From assembly GCA_964511645.1 (NCBI GenBank), contig CAZEGV010000035.1, positions 1 through 28,271 on the forward strand: 28,271 nt of DNA, given 5' to 3'. Positions 14,752 to 23,101 of the stretch are shown here, piece by piece. Position 1 is the first letter of the stretch. Each line of letters starts with the position of its first letter. The notes beneath the pieces were generated by a model. It searched no databases and was not told the DNA's origin. It saw only the letters and a program-made list of their open reading frames with translations. Position numbers and translations under genes: made by a program. The stretch comes from CAZEGV01 sp964511645 (GTDB lineage: Bacteria > Bacteroidota > Bacteroidia > Cytophagales > JAAEPT01).

Positions 14752-16281
14752 ATGAAAGACGTTCAGTCCTTTAAGGAAGAAATCAATAAATCATATCAAA
14801 CCAAAGGAGATTTTATTACTTTGGGAGGAGCCATGTATCAAGGTGAAACAGTGTCAGATGCTCACGTAAAATTACCGCTCAAATCTATGAATAGACATGG
14901 GTTGATTGCAGGTGCTACGGGTACAGGTAAAACAAAAACATTACAAATTATTGCTGAGCAACTATCCGAAAAGGGTGTGCCAGTATTATTGATGGATTTA
15001 AAAGGAGATTTAAGCGGTCTTGCTGCCTCTGGAGAAAGTAATGACTTTATTTCTAAAAGACATACTGATATAGCCAATCTCCCTTATGAGCCACACGGAG
15101 TACCCGTTGAGTTACTGACTTTAAGTGATGAAAAGGGAGTAAAACTTAGGGCTACAGTCTCTGAATTTGGATCAGTGTTATTATCTAAAATCTTAGGACT
15201 TAATGCTACTCAATCAGGAGTGATGTCATTGGTGTTTAAATACTGTGATGATCATAGTTTATTATTAATCGATTTCAAAGACCTCAAAAAAACGCTTCAG
15301 TTTATCTCTGGAGAAGGAAAAAAAGAAATTCGGAAAGAATACGGACTAGTTTCATCTTTATCAATGGGGGCAATAATGCGTAAGATTATTGAGCTAGAGC
15401 AACAGGGTGCTGATAAGTTTTTTGGAGAGAAATCATTTGACGTAGAAGACTTATTAGAAAAAGAAGACGGAAAAGGGAAGATTTCTGTTTTACGATTAAC
15501 GGACATTCAAGGAAAACCAAAACTATTTTCTACTTTTATGTTGTGTCTATTGGCAGAGATTTACGCTACATTTCCAGAAGAGGGGGATATGGATAAACCA
15601 AAGCTTGTTATTTTTATAGATGAAGCTCATTTGGTTTTCAAAGAAGCAAGTACTGCTTTGATGGATCAATTAGAAGCAATCATAAAATTAATTCGTTCTA
15701 AAGCAGTGGGGATTTATTTCTGTACTCAAAACCCTACAGATGTCCCTGAAGCTATACTGAGTCAGTTAGGGTTAAAAATACAACACGCTTTAAGAGCCTT
15801 TACGGCAAAGGATCGTAAAGCAATAAAGAAAACGGCAGAAAATTATCCTTTATCAGAGTATTATAAAGTAAACCAAACCATTACAGAGTTAGGCATAGGA
15901 GAAGCCTTTGTGACAGCTCTTAACGAAAAAGGAATTCCTACCATGCTTGTCGCCACCACGCTGAGAGCACCAATATCCAGAATGGACATCTTAACAAAAT
16001 CAGAAATTAATACATTGGTAAAAAACTCTAACCTAGTAAAAAAATACGAAAAAAATATAGATAGAGAAAGTGCTTATGAAATTTTGGCAGAGCGAATAGA
16101 AAAGGCAGAAAAAAGAGCTGAAAAATTGAGCAAAAATAAAAAGACCAGAGGTAGGTCTAGGAAAGAAGTATCGACCTTAGAAAAAGTAACAAAAAACACT
16201 TTTGTAAGGCAATTAGGAAGAGTTGTGATGCGAGAAGCAATACGAGGTTTTCTAGGTGTGTTAGGTATTAGAAGAAGATAA
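14752..16281 (+). CDS. HerA-like DUF853 ATPase (helicase HerA C-terminal domain protein)
   Basis: A 509-residue P-loop ATPase of the FtsK/HerA superfamily. It has Walker A GATGTGKTKT near residue 54, followed by the VLLMDLKGDLSGLA block typical of DUF853 (YjgR-like) proteins, and Walker B LVIFIDEAHLVF. A sensor-like FCTQNPTDVPEAILSQLG and an arginine-containing HALRAFTAKDRKAIK region follow. The C-terminus is a basic coiled stretch (EKRAEKLSKNKKTRGRSRK). Its true substrate is unknown; HerA relatives pump or process DNA, but no NurA-type nuclease is next to it. Its stop overlaps the next ATG as TAATG, so the EEP lipoprotein is translationally coupled. Confidence 0.88.
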   Translation: MKDVQSFKEEINKSYQTKGDFITLGGAMYQGETVSDAHVKLPLKSMNRHGLIAGATGTGKTKTLQIIAEQLSEKGVPVLLMDLKGDLSGLAASGESNDFISKRHTDIANLPYEPHGVPVELLTLSDEKGVKLRATVSEFGSVLLSKILGLNATQSGVMSLVFKYCDDHSLLLIDFKDLKKTLQFISGEGKKEIRKEYGLVSSLSMGAIMRKIIELEQQGADKFFGEKSFDVEDLLEKEDGKGKISVLRLTDIQGKPKLFSTFMLCLLAEIYATFPEEGDMDKPKLVIFIDEAHLVFKEASTALMDQLEAIIKLIRSKAVGIYFCTQNPTDVPEAILSQLGLKIQHALRAFTAKDRKAIKKTAENYPLSEYYKVNQTITELGIGEAFVTALNEKGIPTMLVATTLRAPISRMDILTKSEINTLVKNSNLVKKYEKNIDRESAYEILAERIEKAEKRAEKLSKNKKTRGRSRKEVSTLEKVTKNTFVRQLGRVVMREAIRGFLGVLGIRRR

Positions 16282-17315
16282 TGAAAATTAAAAGTATAAT
16301 ATTACTTGCACTACTGCTAGTGATGTATAGTTGTAAAAAAGAACCAAAAATAAAAGATATGAATAGTGCAAATATTTTATTTTATAACGTAGAGAATTTA
16401 TTTGATACGATTAACGATCCTAAAACTCATGATGATGATTTTACACCAGACGGTTACAAACGTTGGGATACACGAAGGTATTTTCATAAGATAAACAACC
16501 TAACTAAAGTCATAGAGAGCTCATTTGGTGGTAGCAACCTACCAATACTTGTGGGTTTGGCAGAAATAGAAAATGAAGATGTATTAGAAGACTTAGTAGA
16601 AAGCCATGCATTATTACCACATCAATACAATTTTGCACATGTAGACAGTCCTGATGAGAGAGGAATTGATGTAGGTTTGTTGTACAGAGAAGAGTATTTT
16701 AAATTAAAAGAATATGAAGCAATTCCTGTTTTTTTTAAACGAAATCCTTCTGACAAAACAAGAGACATCTTACACGTAGTAGGCGAAATGATGGGAGAAG
16801 AAGTACATGTTTTCGTTAACCATTGGTCATCTCGACGTGAAGGAAGAGAAGAATCTGAACACAAACGAATAGATGCCGCAGAAACTCTTAAATATCAAAT
16901 TGATAAAGTAGAAAGCAAAAACCCTAAAGCTTATATCATAATAATGGGAGATTTTAATGATGGACCAACAAACAATAGTATTTGGAAAACATTAAAAGCA
17001 AGAAAAATTGGCGACAAAAAAGCGAATCTATACAATGTAGTGTATGACTTAGATAGGGCAGGGGACGGAAGTTACTCCCACAAAGGAGACTGGACAATGC
17101 TTGATCAATTTATCGTGTCTAAAAACTTTATAGACAATACAGATAGCTTGCAAGTTGATGTAAATGACGCAAGTGTATTTGATGAAAGCTGGATTTTATT
17201 TAAACACCCCAAGTACAAAACTATTCAGCCCAATAAAACGTACAGTGGAAAGAAATATCATGGTGGCTACTCAGACCATTTACCAATTAAAATGAAAATT
17301 ACTAAAAAGAAATAA
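16281..17315 (+). CDS. endonuclease/exonuclease/phosphatase-family lipoprotein
   Basis: 344 residues. The lipoprotein signal ends in LLVMYSC (Cys 18), so the enzyme is anchored outside the cytoplasm. EEP-fold residues are in order: FYNVENLFD (Asn 36/39), LAEIENED (metal-binding Glu near 95), FVNHWSSRREG, GDFNDGPTNN (Asp/Asn pair) and the terminal YSDHLPIKM with the catalytic Asp-His. All key residues are present, so it is expected to be active on a phosphodiester or phosphomonoester; the natural substrate is unknown. TAATG overlaps join it to the genes on both sides. An exported nuclease/phosphatase next to a polyphosphate kinase could point to phosphate scavenging, which is inference. Confidence 0.88.
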   Translation: MKIKSIILLALLLVMYSCKKEPKIKDMNSANILFYNVENLFDTINDPKTHDDDFTPDGYKRWDTRRYFHKINNLTKVIESSFGGSNLPILVGLAEIENEDVLEDLVESHALLPHQYNFAHVDSPDERGIDVGLLYREEYFKLKEYEAIPVFFKRNPSDKTRDILHVVGEMMGEEVHVFVNHWSSRREGREESEHKRIDAAETLKYQIDKVESKNPKAYIIIMGDFNDGPTNNSIWKTLKARKIGDKKANLYNVVYDLDRAGDGSYSHKGDWTMLDQFIVSKNFIDNTDSLQVDVNDASVFDESWILFKHPKYKTIQPNKTYSGKKYHGGYSDHLPIKMKITKKK

Positions 17316-18082
17316 TGGCAACTAATAAGCTAATTAAACTAAAAAAAATCTCGACCATAGCACCAAAATCGCTTGACAGAGATAAAATAGAAGCAAAAAC
17401 ACTTAAACTATTAAGTGAACTATGTGAATTGCAACGAAAATTTACAGCCGAAGCAAAAAAATCTCTTTTAATAATCATTCAAGGGATGGATGCCAGTGGT
17501 AAAGACGGGTTAACAAGAGATGTAATGGGAGTAATCAACCCAAGTGCAATGAACGTAATTTCATTCAAAACACCAACTAAGGAAGAACTAGCCCACGATT
17601 TTCTGTGGAGAGTGCATCAGCACACCCCAGGAAAAGGACGTGTACATATTTTTAACCGTTCTCATTATGAAGATGTTTTGATTACTCGTGTACTCGACTT
17701 AGTGGACAATAAAACTGCTAAAAAACACTTTCAGTCGATAAATGATTTCGAAGAACATTTGGAGAGAAACGGTACGAAAATCGTGAAGTTATATTTACAC
17801 ATCTCTAAAGAAGAACAAAAAGAAAGCCTAACAGACAGAATAGAAGACGATCGAAAATATTGGAAACACAACGATGGAGATTGGACAACTAGAGAACATT
17901 GGAATGAGTACATGAAATATTACGAAGAGGTATTTGCTAACTGTAGTAAAGTTGATTGGCACATCATACCATCCGATCAAAACTGGTACAAAGAATATCT
18001 TGTAGCTGATTTGTTGGTAAAAACGTTAAAAAAAATAAAGCCAAAATACCCAGCATTACAGACAGAAGTATTTAAAAAATAA
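17315..18082 (+). CDS. polyphosphate kinase 2 family protein (PPK2)
   Basis: 255 residues. PPK2 enzymes transfer phosphate between polyphosphate and nucleotides (ADP/ATP, GDP/GTP or AMP/ADP, depending on class). Walker A is GMDASGKDG (57-65). The family-specific blocks NVISFKTPTKEELAHDFLWRVHQHTPGKGRVHIFNRSHYEDV follow (80-121), shown here as two joined motifs: FKTPT and LWRVHQ..PGKG..IFNRSHYED. A C-terminal WKHNDGDWTTREHW...Y block is typical. The single-domain length fits the short PPK2 classes; the preferred nucleotide cannot be read directly. The start overlaps the EEP gene stop as TAATG. Truncated repeat D lies behind its stop. Confidence 0.93.
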   Translation: MATNKLIKLKKISTIAPKSLDRDKIEAKTLKLLSELCELQRKFTAEAKKSLLIIIQGMDASGKDGLTRDVMGVINPSAMNVISFKTPTKEELAHDFLWRVHQHTPGKGRVHIFNRSHYEDVLITRVLDLVDNKTAKKHFQSINDFEEHLERNGTKIVKLYLHISKEEQKESLTDRIEDDRKYWKHNDGDWTTREHWNEYMKYYEEVFANCSKVDWHIIPSDQNWYKEYLVADLLVKTLKKIKPKYPALQTEVFKK

Positions 18083-18093
18083 GATTCAAACAA

Positions 18094-18153
18094 ACCGTGA
18101 TAAAGTTCGTCCTATGACGAATCCCTTATGCACTAACAGTTGTCGAAGTTAGT
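18094..18153 (+). repeat. structured post-stop repeat, truncated copy D, plus a second hairpin
   Basis: It starts 11 bases behind the PPK2 stop. The block GATAAAG, stem TTCGTC (18106-18111), loop CTAT, GACGAA (18116-18121) and TCCCTTATGCAC lines up with the 3' module of copy B (GATAATG, TCCGTC, TACT, GACGGA, TCCCTAAGCCAC). Both strands of the stem change together. The 5' modules are missing. A further hairpin ACTAAC (18132-18137)/GTTAGT (18148-18153) follows, with TTGTCGAAG in its loop region. Confidence 0.6.
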
Positions 18154-18180
18154 AAATTGGGCTAGTAGTCTTGCAAAACT

Positions 18181-19632
18181 ATGGAAGAATTAAAAGAAAA
18201 TATAGAAGTAAAAAAAGAAAAACTACAGGTAAGCTTTAAATGGTTCATTCGTAGTCTTAGAGAACTTTTTAAAGAAGTCTTCTCCATCTATGACGAAGGT
18301 ACAGATATCAAAGGAACTACTGAAGACATCAAAAAAGACATAGAGTTCAAGGGACATAATGTTTGGATTTTGATTTTTTCTATTTTCATCGCCTCTATAG
18401 GGCTTAACCTTAACTCTACCGCAGTCATTATTGGGGCAATGCTTATCTCACCACTAATGGGGCCAATTGTAGGTATTGGCTATTCTTTAGGTACAAATGA
18501 TCTTAACACTTTTGCAATATCTTTCAAAAACCTATTGATTGCCGTTGTTTTATCAATCGCCACATCATTTATATACTTCAAAGGGATCTCTCTATTAGGA
18601 TTTGCAGAACCACAGTCCGAACTGATAAATCGTACTAGCCCTACTCTGTTAGATGTGCTCATTGCCATTTTTGGTGGCTTAGCAGGAATTATATCCAACT
18701 CTCGTAAGGAAAAAACAAATGTAATACCAGGAGTAGCAATTGCTACAGCACTAATGCCACCATTGTGTACAGCAGGGTTTGGCTTAGCCACAGGACGGAT
18801 GGATTTTTTCTTCGGAGCATTTTATTTATTCCTATTAAACTCAGCCTGTATAACTATTACAACCTTAATTGTAGTACGTATGATGCACTTCCCATTGGTA
18901 AAGTGGGTAGATAAAAGCAACCGACTAAAAGTGAAACTAGGTACGACAATTATTTTGATACTATTAATAATTCCTAGTGGATATACGTTTTATGGTTTGA
19001 TACAAAAAAATATAGCCAATCGTAACATCAAGCAGTTTATTGAGCAAGAAGTAGAGCCTCTAAAAACAGCTTCTAGATCTATAACAACTAACTTTGTTTA
19101 CAATTACAAAGGAGATACCAGTGCTGTAGAGTTATTTGTGGCAGGTACAGCCTTAGATGTAAGTCTTAAAGATTCTTTAGAGGCTTTATTGCCAAAGTAT
19201 AAACTATACCGTAGCGAAGTATTGCTGTATCAAAATAAAAATTATACTCATCGTATTAATGAAATTGCCGAAAAAGGAAATATGATTGAAGCCCAAGTAG
19301 AGGAGCTTAAAAATGGAAATGCTTTGCTTAGAGAACAAAATGATAATTTAAAAGAAATGAATGTTAAGATATTACAAGCAAAAAAAGACTCTGTGAATAT
19401 CTCTGGGTTATCTCAAGAACTCAAAATATGGAACATCGGCTTGATAGACGTAGCTTATGCCAAAGCAATCAAGAAAAACCATGATAAAGCAGGGATACAC
19501 ACTTTTATTTTGACTTGGAACAAAGCAACGAAATACAAACTAAAACAACGTTCTAACACCTCTCTAGCCAGAATAAAATCTTGGTTAGAATACAAGCTGA
19601 AATCTAAAAACATAGAAGTAATAGTGAAATAG
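18181..19632 (+). CDS. DUF389 (TIGR00341-type) membrane protein
   Basis: The protein has 483 residues. The DUF389 core lies at about 60-250: WILIFSIFIASIGLNLNSTAVIIGAMLISPLMGPIVG and, later, GVAIATALMPPLCTAGFGLA, both signatures of the family. About six to seven membrane segments are seen. After the core come a further membrane segment (about 255-275) and a long soluble C-terminal half with a coiled-coil stretch (MIEAQVEELKNGNALLREQN) and no motif I know. Cellular role is not established. The start lies 7 bases behind a near-consensus box TAGTCTTG (18166-18173), so transcription may begin just before the ATG. Confidence 0.85.
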   Translation: MEELKENIEVKKEKLQVSFKWFIRSLRELFKEVFSIYDEGTDIKGTTEDIKKDIEFKGHNVWILIFSIFIASIGLNLNSTAVIIGAMLISPLMGPIVGIGYSLGTNDLNTFAISFKNLLIAVVLSIATSFIYFKGISLLGFAEPQSELINRTSPTLLDVLIAIFGGLAGIISNSRKEKTNVIPGVAIATALMPPLCTAGFGLATGRMDFFFGAFYLFLLNSACITITTLIVVRMMHFPLVKWVDKSNRLKVKLGTTIILILLIIPSGYTFYGLIQKNIANRNIKQFIEQEVEPLKTASRSITTNFVYNYKGDTSAVELFVAGTALDVSLKDSLEALLPKYKLYRSEVLLYQNKNYTHRINEIAEKGNMIEAQVEELKNGNALLREQNDNLKEMNVKILQAKKDSVNISGLSQELKIWNIGLIDVAYAKAIKKNHDKAGIHTFILTWNKATKYKLKQRSNTSLARIKSWLEYKLKSKNIEVIVK

Positions 19633-19684
19633 CCTATTGTTATTCAAAATACTTTTTTGTTCAAAGATTTGGCATAAAAATCTA

Positions 19685-19692
19685 TATCTTTG
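19685..19692 (+). promoter_or_regulatory. -7 type promoter box TATCTTTG
   Basis: An exact TAnnTTTG match, 24 bases before the prfC ATG at 19717. TTTG motifs occur at 19656 and 19668, neither at ideal -33 spacing. Confidence 0.5.
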
Positions 19693-19716
19693 CCTCTTGA
19701 TAGTATTTGAGTGATT

Positions 19717-21294
19717 ATGACAGTAGAGCAAGAAATAGCAAGAAGACGTACTTTTGGGATTATTAGTCACCCCGATGCAGGAAAAACAACTTTAACAGAG
19801 AAGCTGTTACTTTTTGGTGGGGCAATACAAAGTGCAGGAGCAGTAAAAAGCAATAAAATAAAAAAAACCGCAGCTTCCGATTTTATGGAAATAGAGAAGC
19901 AACGTGGTATCTCTGTAGCCACTTCTGTGATGGCATTTGATTATGAAGGTTATAAGGTAAATATCTTGGATACGCCTGGTCACAAAGATTTTGCTGAAGA
20001 TACTTATCGTACACTTACTGCGGTAGACAGTGTTATTGTAGTGGTAGATGTAGCCAAAGGAGTAGAAATACAAACTGAAAAGCTAGTAGAAGTTTGTCGA
20101 ATGCGTAAAACACCAATGATCGTTTTTATCAATAAGCTAGACCGTGTAGGAAAAGACGCTTTTGATTTATTAGACGAGATAGAACAAAAATTAGGACTAA
20201 ATGTGCGTCCAATGTCTTGGCCAGTAGGTATGGGAGCTGATTTTAAAGGAGCGTATAACCTGTACGATAATAGCTTGTACCTTTTTGATGAAGCAAACAA
20301 AACAAAAATTGCAACTGGAGAAGAAGTTGCCTTGGACAGTGAAATCTTAGAAGATAAAATAGGAGAAGAAGAAGCCAAAGTTCTACGTGAAGAAATAGAA
20401 TTAGTGCAAGGAGTTTATCCTACTTTAGACATAGAAGAGTATCGAGCAGGTGATGTGTCACCAGTATTTTTTGGTAGTGCATTAAATAATTTTGGTGTAA
20501 AAGAATTGTTAGATACATTTGTCAAAATTGCACCAGCACCTCAGTCCAAACCTACAGAAACAAGAGACGTACTACCAAGCGAGAAGAAGTTTGCAGGTTT
20601 TGTATTTAAGATTCACGCCAACATGGATCCTAAACATCGAGATAGAATTGCATTTATTAAGATTGTCTCAGGTGTTTTTGAGCGTAATACAAATTACTTT
20701 CATGTCAGGATGGCTAAGAAAATGAAGTTTTCTAGTCCAATTACCTTTATGGCAGAAAAGAAAGAAATTGTAGATGCAGCCTATCCGGGAGATATTATCG
20801 GTTTACATGATACTGGTAATTTTAAGATTGGTGATACACTTACAGAAGGAGAACTCATCCAATTTAAAGGTGTGCCTAGCTTCTCCCCAGAATTTTTTAA
20901 ATACATAGAAAATGCTGATCCGATGAAATCAAAACAATTAGCAAAAGGAATTAGCCAATTGATGGATGAAGGTGTCGCACAGATGTTTTACTTGCCTTAT
21001 ATTAATAGAAAAGTGATTGGTACAGTAGGAGCTCTTCAATTTGATGTGATTCAATACAGGTTAGAGCATGAGTATGGAGCTAAATCTCGCTGGGAAAATG
21101 CTTCAATACACAAGGCTTGTTGGATAACAAGTGATAACGAAGAGCAATTAAAAGAATTTAAAAATAGAAAACAGCGATGGATTGCTGTAGATAAATGGGA
21201 GAGAGATGTGTATTTAGCAGAATCTCGTTATTCCATTGACCAAGCTAAAACCAATTACCCTGATATAGAATTTCATTTTAAATCAGATTTCTAA
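19717..21294 (+). CDS. prfC: peptide chain release factor 3 (RF-3)
   Basis: A 525-residue translational GTPase that recycles class I release factors from the ribosome. G1 is HPDAGKTTLTEK, followed by the KQRGISVATSVMAF switch I, G3 DTPGHKDFAEDTYRTL and G4 NKLD, then the RF-3-specific domains (FAGFVFKIHANMDPKHRDRIAFIK and IGTVGALQFDVIQYRLEHEYG). I take ATG 19717 (MTVEQEIARRRTFGIISH) rather than the GTG two codons earlier. Length is normal. Repeat B follows directly, then a terminator. Confidence 0.96.
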   Translation: MTVEQEIARRRTFGIISHPDAGKTTLTEKLLLFGGAIQSAGAVKSNKIKKTAASDFMEIEKQRGISVATSVMAFDYEGYKVNILDTPGHKDFAEDTYRTLTAVDSVIVVVDVAKGVEIQTEKLVEVCRMRKTPMIVFINKLDRVGKDAFDLLDEIEQKLGLNVRPMSWPVGMGADFKGAYNLYDNSLYLFDEANKTKIATGEEVALDSEILEDKIGEEEAKVLREEIELVQGVYPTLDIEEYRAGDVSPVFFGSALNNFGVKELLDTFVKIAPAPQSKPTETRDVLPSEKKFAGFVFKIHANMDPKHRDRIAFIKIVSGVFERNTNYFHVRMAKKMKFSSPITFMAEKKEIVDAAYPGDIIGLHDTGNFKIGDTLTEGELIQFKGVPSFSPEFFKYIENADPMKSKQLAKGISQLMDEGVAQMFYLPYINRKVIGTVGALQFDVIQYRLEHEYGAKSRWENASIHKACWITSDNEEQLKEFKNRKQRWIAVDKWERDVYLAESRYSIDQAKTNYPDIEFHFKSDF

Positions 21295-21303
21295 ATTAAA
21301 TTT

Positions 21304-21432
21304 GGGGCTTCCATCACCTTACTTCACTTCGTTACGCTAGGTGATGTCGGGCTTTTTGTTTTCAATCTTTCCGATGAAAAATCGGAAAGGATTTCCACGG
21401 ATAATGTCCGTCTACTGACGGATCCCTAAGCC
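21304..21432 (+). repeat. structured post-stop repeat, copy B
   Basis: The outer arms are GGCTT (21306-21310) and AAGCC (21428-21432). Hairpin 1 is CATCACC/GGTGATG. The conserved block TGTCGGGCT then TTTTCAATC leads to the central stem TTTCCGAT (21368-21375)/ATCGGAAA (21381-21388) with the extra G before GATTTCCA. Hairpin 2 is TCCGTC (21407-21412), TACT, GACGGA (21417-21422). Compared with A, the outer stem differs on both arms yet still pairs. It begins nine bases behind the prfC stop. Confidence 0.78.
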
Positions 21433-21455
21433 ACAGGCTTCGCCTGTTTTTTTTT
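21433..21455 (+). terminator. Rho-independent terminator behind prfC
   Basis: ACAGGC (21433-21438), loop TTC, GCCTGT (21442-21447), then a run of T to 21455. It abuts repeat B: the AAGCC arm of B could pair with GGCTT (21436-21440) and so compete with this stem. Confidence 0.85.
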
Positions 21456-21497
21456 GATGTCTAGGCGTGTTTGATAATAAAAACTCAAGCAAAAGTT

Positions 21498-21564
21498 AGC
21501 AGGGATGTCAGAGTATGAAAAAATAATGACAAGCGAAGCTTGTGCAAAAGGGATTGTCCCTGCT
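21498..21564 (-). terminator. phoU-side terminator hairpin inside a larger inverted repeat
   Basis: On the minus strand ACAAGC (21543-21538), loop TTC, GCTTGT (21534-21529) is followed by CATTATTTTTT, a usable Rho-independent terminator for the pst-phoU operon. It sits inside an 8-bp outer inverted repeat, AGCAGGGA (21498-21505)/TCCCTGCT (21557-21564). Confidence 0.7.
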
Positions 21565-21588
21565 CTAGTTTTTGAAATGAAATTGATA

Positions 21589-22326
21589 TTATTCGTTATC
21601 AATTTTCTTATTGATGTATTTTTCTGTTTTCTTGCGTTTGTGTCTAAGTACTTTGGCGTCTACACTAAAGATGATTTCTTCAGCGATATTGGTCAGTAAA
21701 TCTCCCATTCTTTCCATTTTTCGTACCATAGATTGAAAATAGAGGAAATTTTGAATCCCTACAGCATCAGAGAGAGAAGTGATGGCTTCTACCGTGACAG
21801 GCATAGAGCTGTCATTGATAGCGTCTAATTCACGGTCTAGGCGAAGTACTTGACTGGCTAGTTTGGTATCTTCTGACTCATAAGCGTCAATCACAATGTC
21901 TATCATCTTCACAACAATGTCAAAAGCTTTGTATACTTGTAGTTTCTCAAGATACTCAGCAGAGGGAGTTTGATCCATTTTGAGTAAATATTGACAAATT
22001 CCTTGTGCATTATCTCCAATTCGTTCTAAAAAAGTATTGATTTTATGCCCTGATAATATAAAACGTAAATCAATTGCTAATGGCTTGTATAAAGCCATTA
22101 TACGCTCAATTTCTTTATCTATTTTTAAGTCTAAGGCATTTACCAGCTTTTCTGAAGAGAGTACTTCTTCTACAGTGTCTTTGTCAAACCTTTTGACAGC
22201 GCTTACTGTTTTATTAACTTGAGATTGTACTAGTATCATCATTTCCACTATATGATCCTTTGTGGCTTCTAGTGGGATGATTGATGATTGTGTGATTGTT
22301 CCTTTATCCAAACCTTCCTGTGACAT
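21589..22326 (-). CDS. phoU: phosphate transport system regulator PhoU
   Basis: 245 residues, all helical. Two PhoU repeats are visible, with the first metal-cluster-type motif in AIDLRFILSGHKINTFLERIGDNAQGI and the second near VRKMERMGDLLTNIAEEIIF. PhoU links the Pst transporter to the PhoR/PhoB system and limits phosphate uptake. It is the last gene of the operon, its start overlapping the pstB end by 23 bases. The C-terminus adds a basic tail, HKRKKTEKYINKKI. Confidence 0.95.
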   Translation of the reverse strand: MSQEGLDKGTITQSSIIPLEATKDHIVEMMILVQSQVNKTVSAVKRFDKDTVEEVLSSEKLVNALDLKIDKEIERIMALYKPLAIDLRFILSGHKINTFLERIGDNAQGICQYLLKMDQTPSAEYLEKLQVYKAFDIVVKMIDIVIDAYESEDTKLASQVLRLDRELDAINDSSMPVTVEAITSLSDAVGIQNFLYFQSMVRKMERMGDLLTNIAEEIIFSVDAKVLRHKRKKTEKYINKKIDNE

Positions 22327-23101
22327 AATTTAGTGTACGCTCTTTTTTAGGGTTAGTAAATAATTTGTCGGTCTTACCGTATTCTACTAACTCTCCCATA
22401 TAGAAGAATGCGGTATTGTCACTGATACGACCAGCTTGTTGCATATTATGTGTGACAATTACAATGGTATATTGTTCTTTGAGTTCTACAATTAGATCTT
22501 CTACTTTGGATGTAGATATGGGGTCTAATGCAGAAGCAGGTTCATCCATTAATATTACAGATGGTTTTACTGCTAGTGTACGGGCAATACAGAGTCTTTG
22601 TTGCTGACCGCCAGATAAAGCAAGTGCAGATTTTTTTAAGTTATCTTTTACTTCATCCCAAAGAGCAGCTTGTTGTAGAGAAGTGACCACGGCTTCTTCT
22701 AACACTGATTTGTTTCTTTCTCCTTGTAGTTTTAGTCCGTAGGCTACATTTTCAAAAATCGATTTAGGAAAAGGGTTTGGTTTTTGAAAAACCATTCCTA
22801 TTTCTTTTCTCAATTCTTCTACTCGGACATCTTTATTATAAACGTCTATTTCGTCAACCTCTATCTTTCCTTCAGCCCTAAATATTTCTATATAATCATT
22901 CATGCGATTAAATAATCTCAAAAAAGTAGATTTTCCACAGCCTGAAGGACCAATAAATGAAGTGACCGTATTGGCCTTTATATCTATGCTAACATCTGTG
23001 ATGACATGATGGTCGGCATAGTAGACATTTACTTTTTTGGCACGTAATTTAGGTTTAGAAGATTTTTCTACTACCACGGGATTTTTTTCTTCCATATTCA
23101 T
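22304..23101 (-). CDS. pstB: phosphate ABC transporter ATP-binding protein PstB
   Basis: The ATPase that drives phosphate import by PstCA. Walker A GPSGCGKST, Q-loop FQKPNPFP, ABC signature LSGGQQQR, Walker B VILMDEPASALDP and the His-switch IVTHNMQQA are all present; FLRLFNRMND is typical of PstB. With the ATG at 23101, whose first base is the last base of the pstA stop (TAATG), the protein has 265 residues. Starts at 23107 and 23125 are also possible and would add 2 or 8 residues. The short acidic/basic leader before KLRAKKVNVYYADHHV is longer than in most PstB proteins. Confidence 0.94.
   Translation of the reverse strand: MNMEEKNPVVVEKSSKPKLRAKKVNVYYADHHVITDVSIDIKANTVTSFIGPSGCGKSTFLRLFNRMNDYIEIFRAEGKIEVDEIDVYNKDVRVEELRKEIGMVFQKPNPFPKSIFENVAYGLKLQGERNKSVLEEAVVTSLQQAALWDEVKDNLKKSALALSGGQQQRLCIARTLAVKPSVILMDEPASALDPISTSKVEDLIVELKEQYTIVIVTHNMQQAGRISDNTAFFYMGELVEYGKTDKLFTNPKKERTLNYVTGRFG

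Noticed and set aside
21505..21699. 64-codon plus-strand frame next to phoU
   Set aside because: It overlaps the phoU 3' end in antisense and includes the phoU terminator hairpin; no family resemblance.
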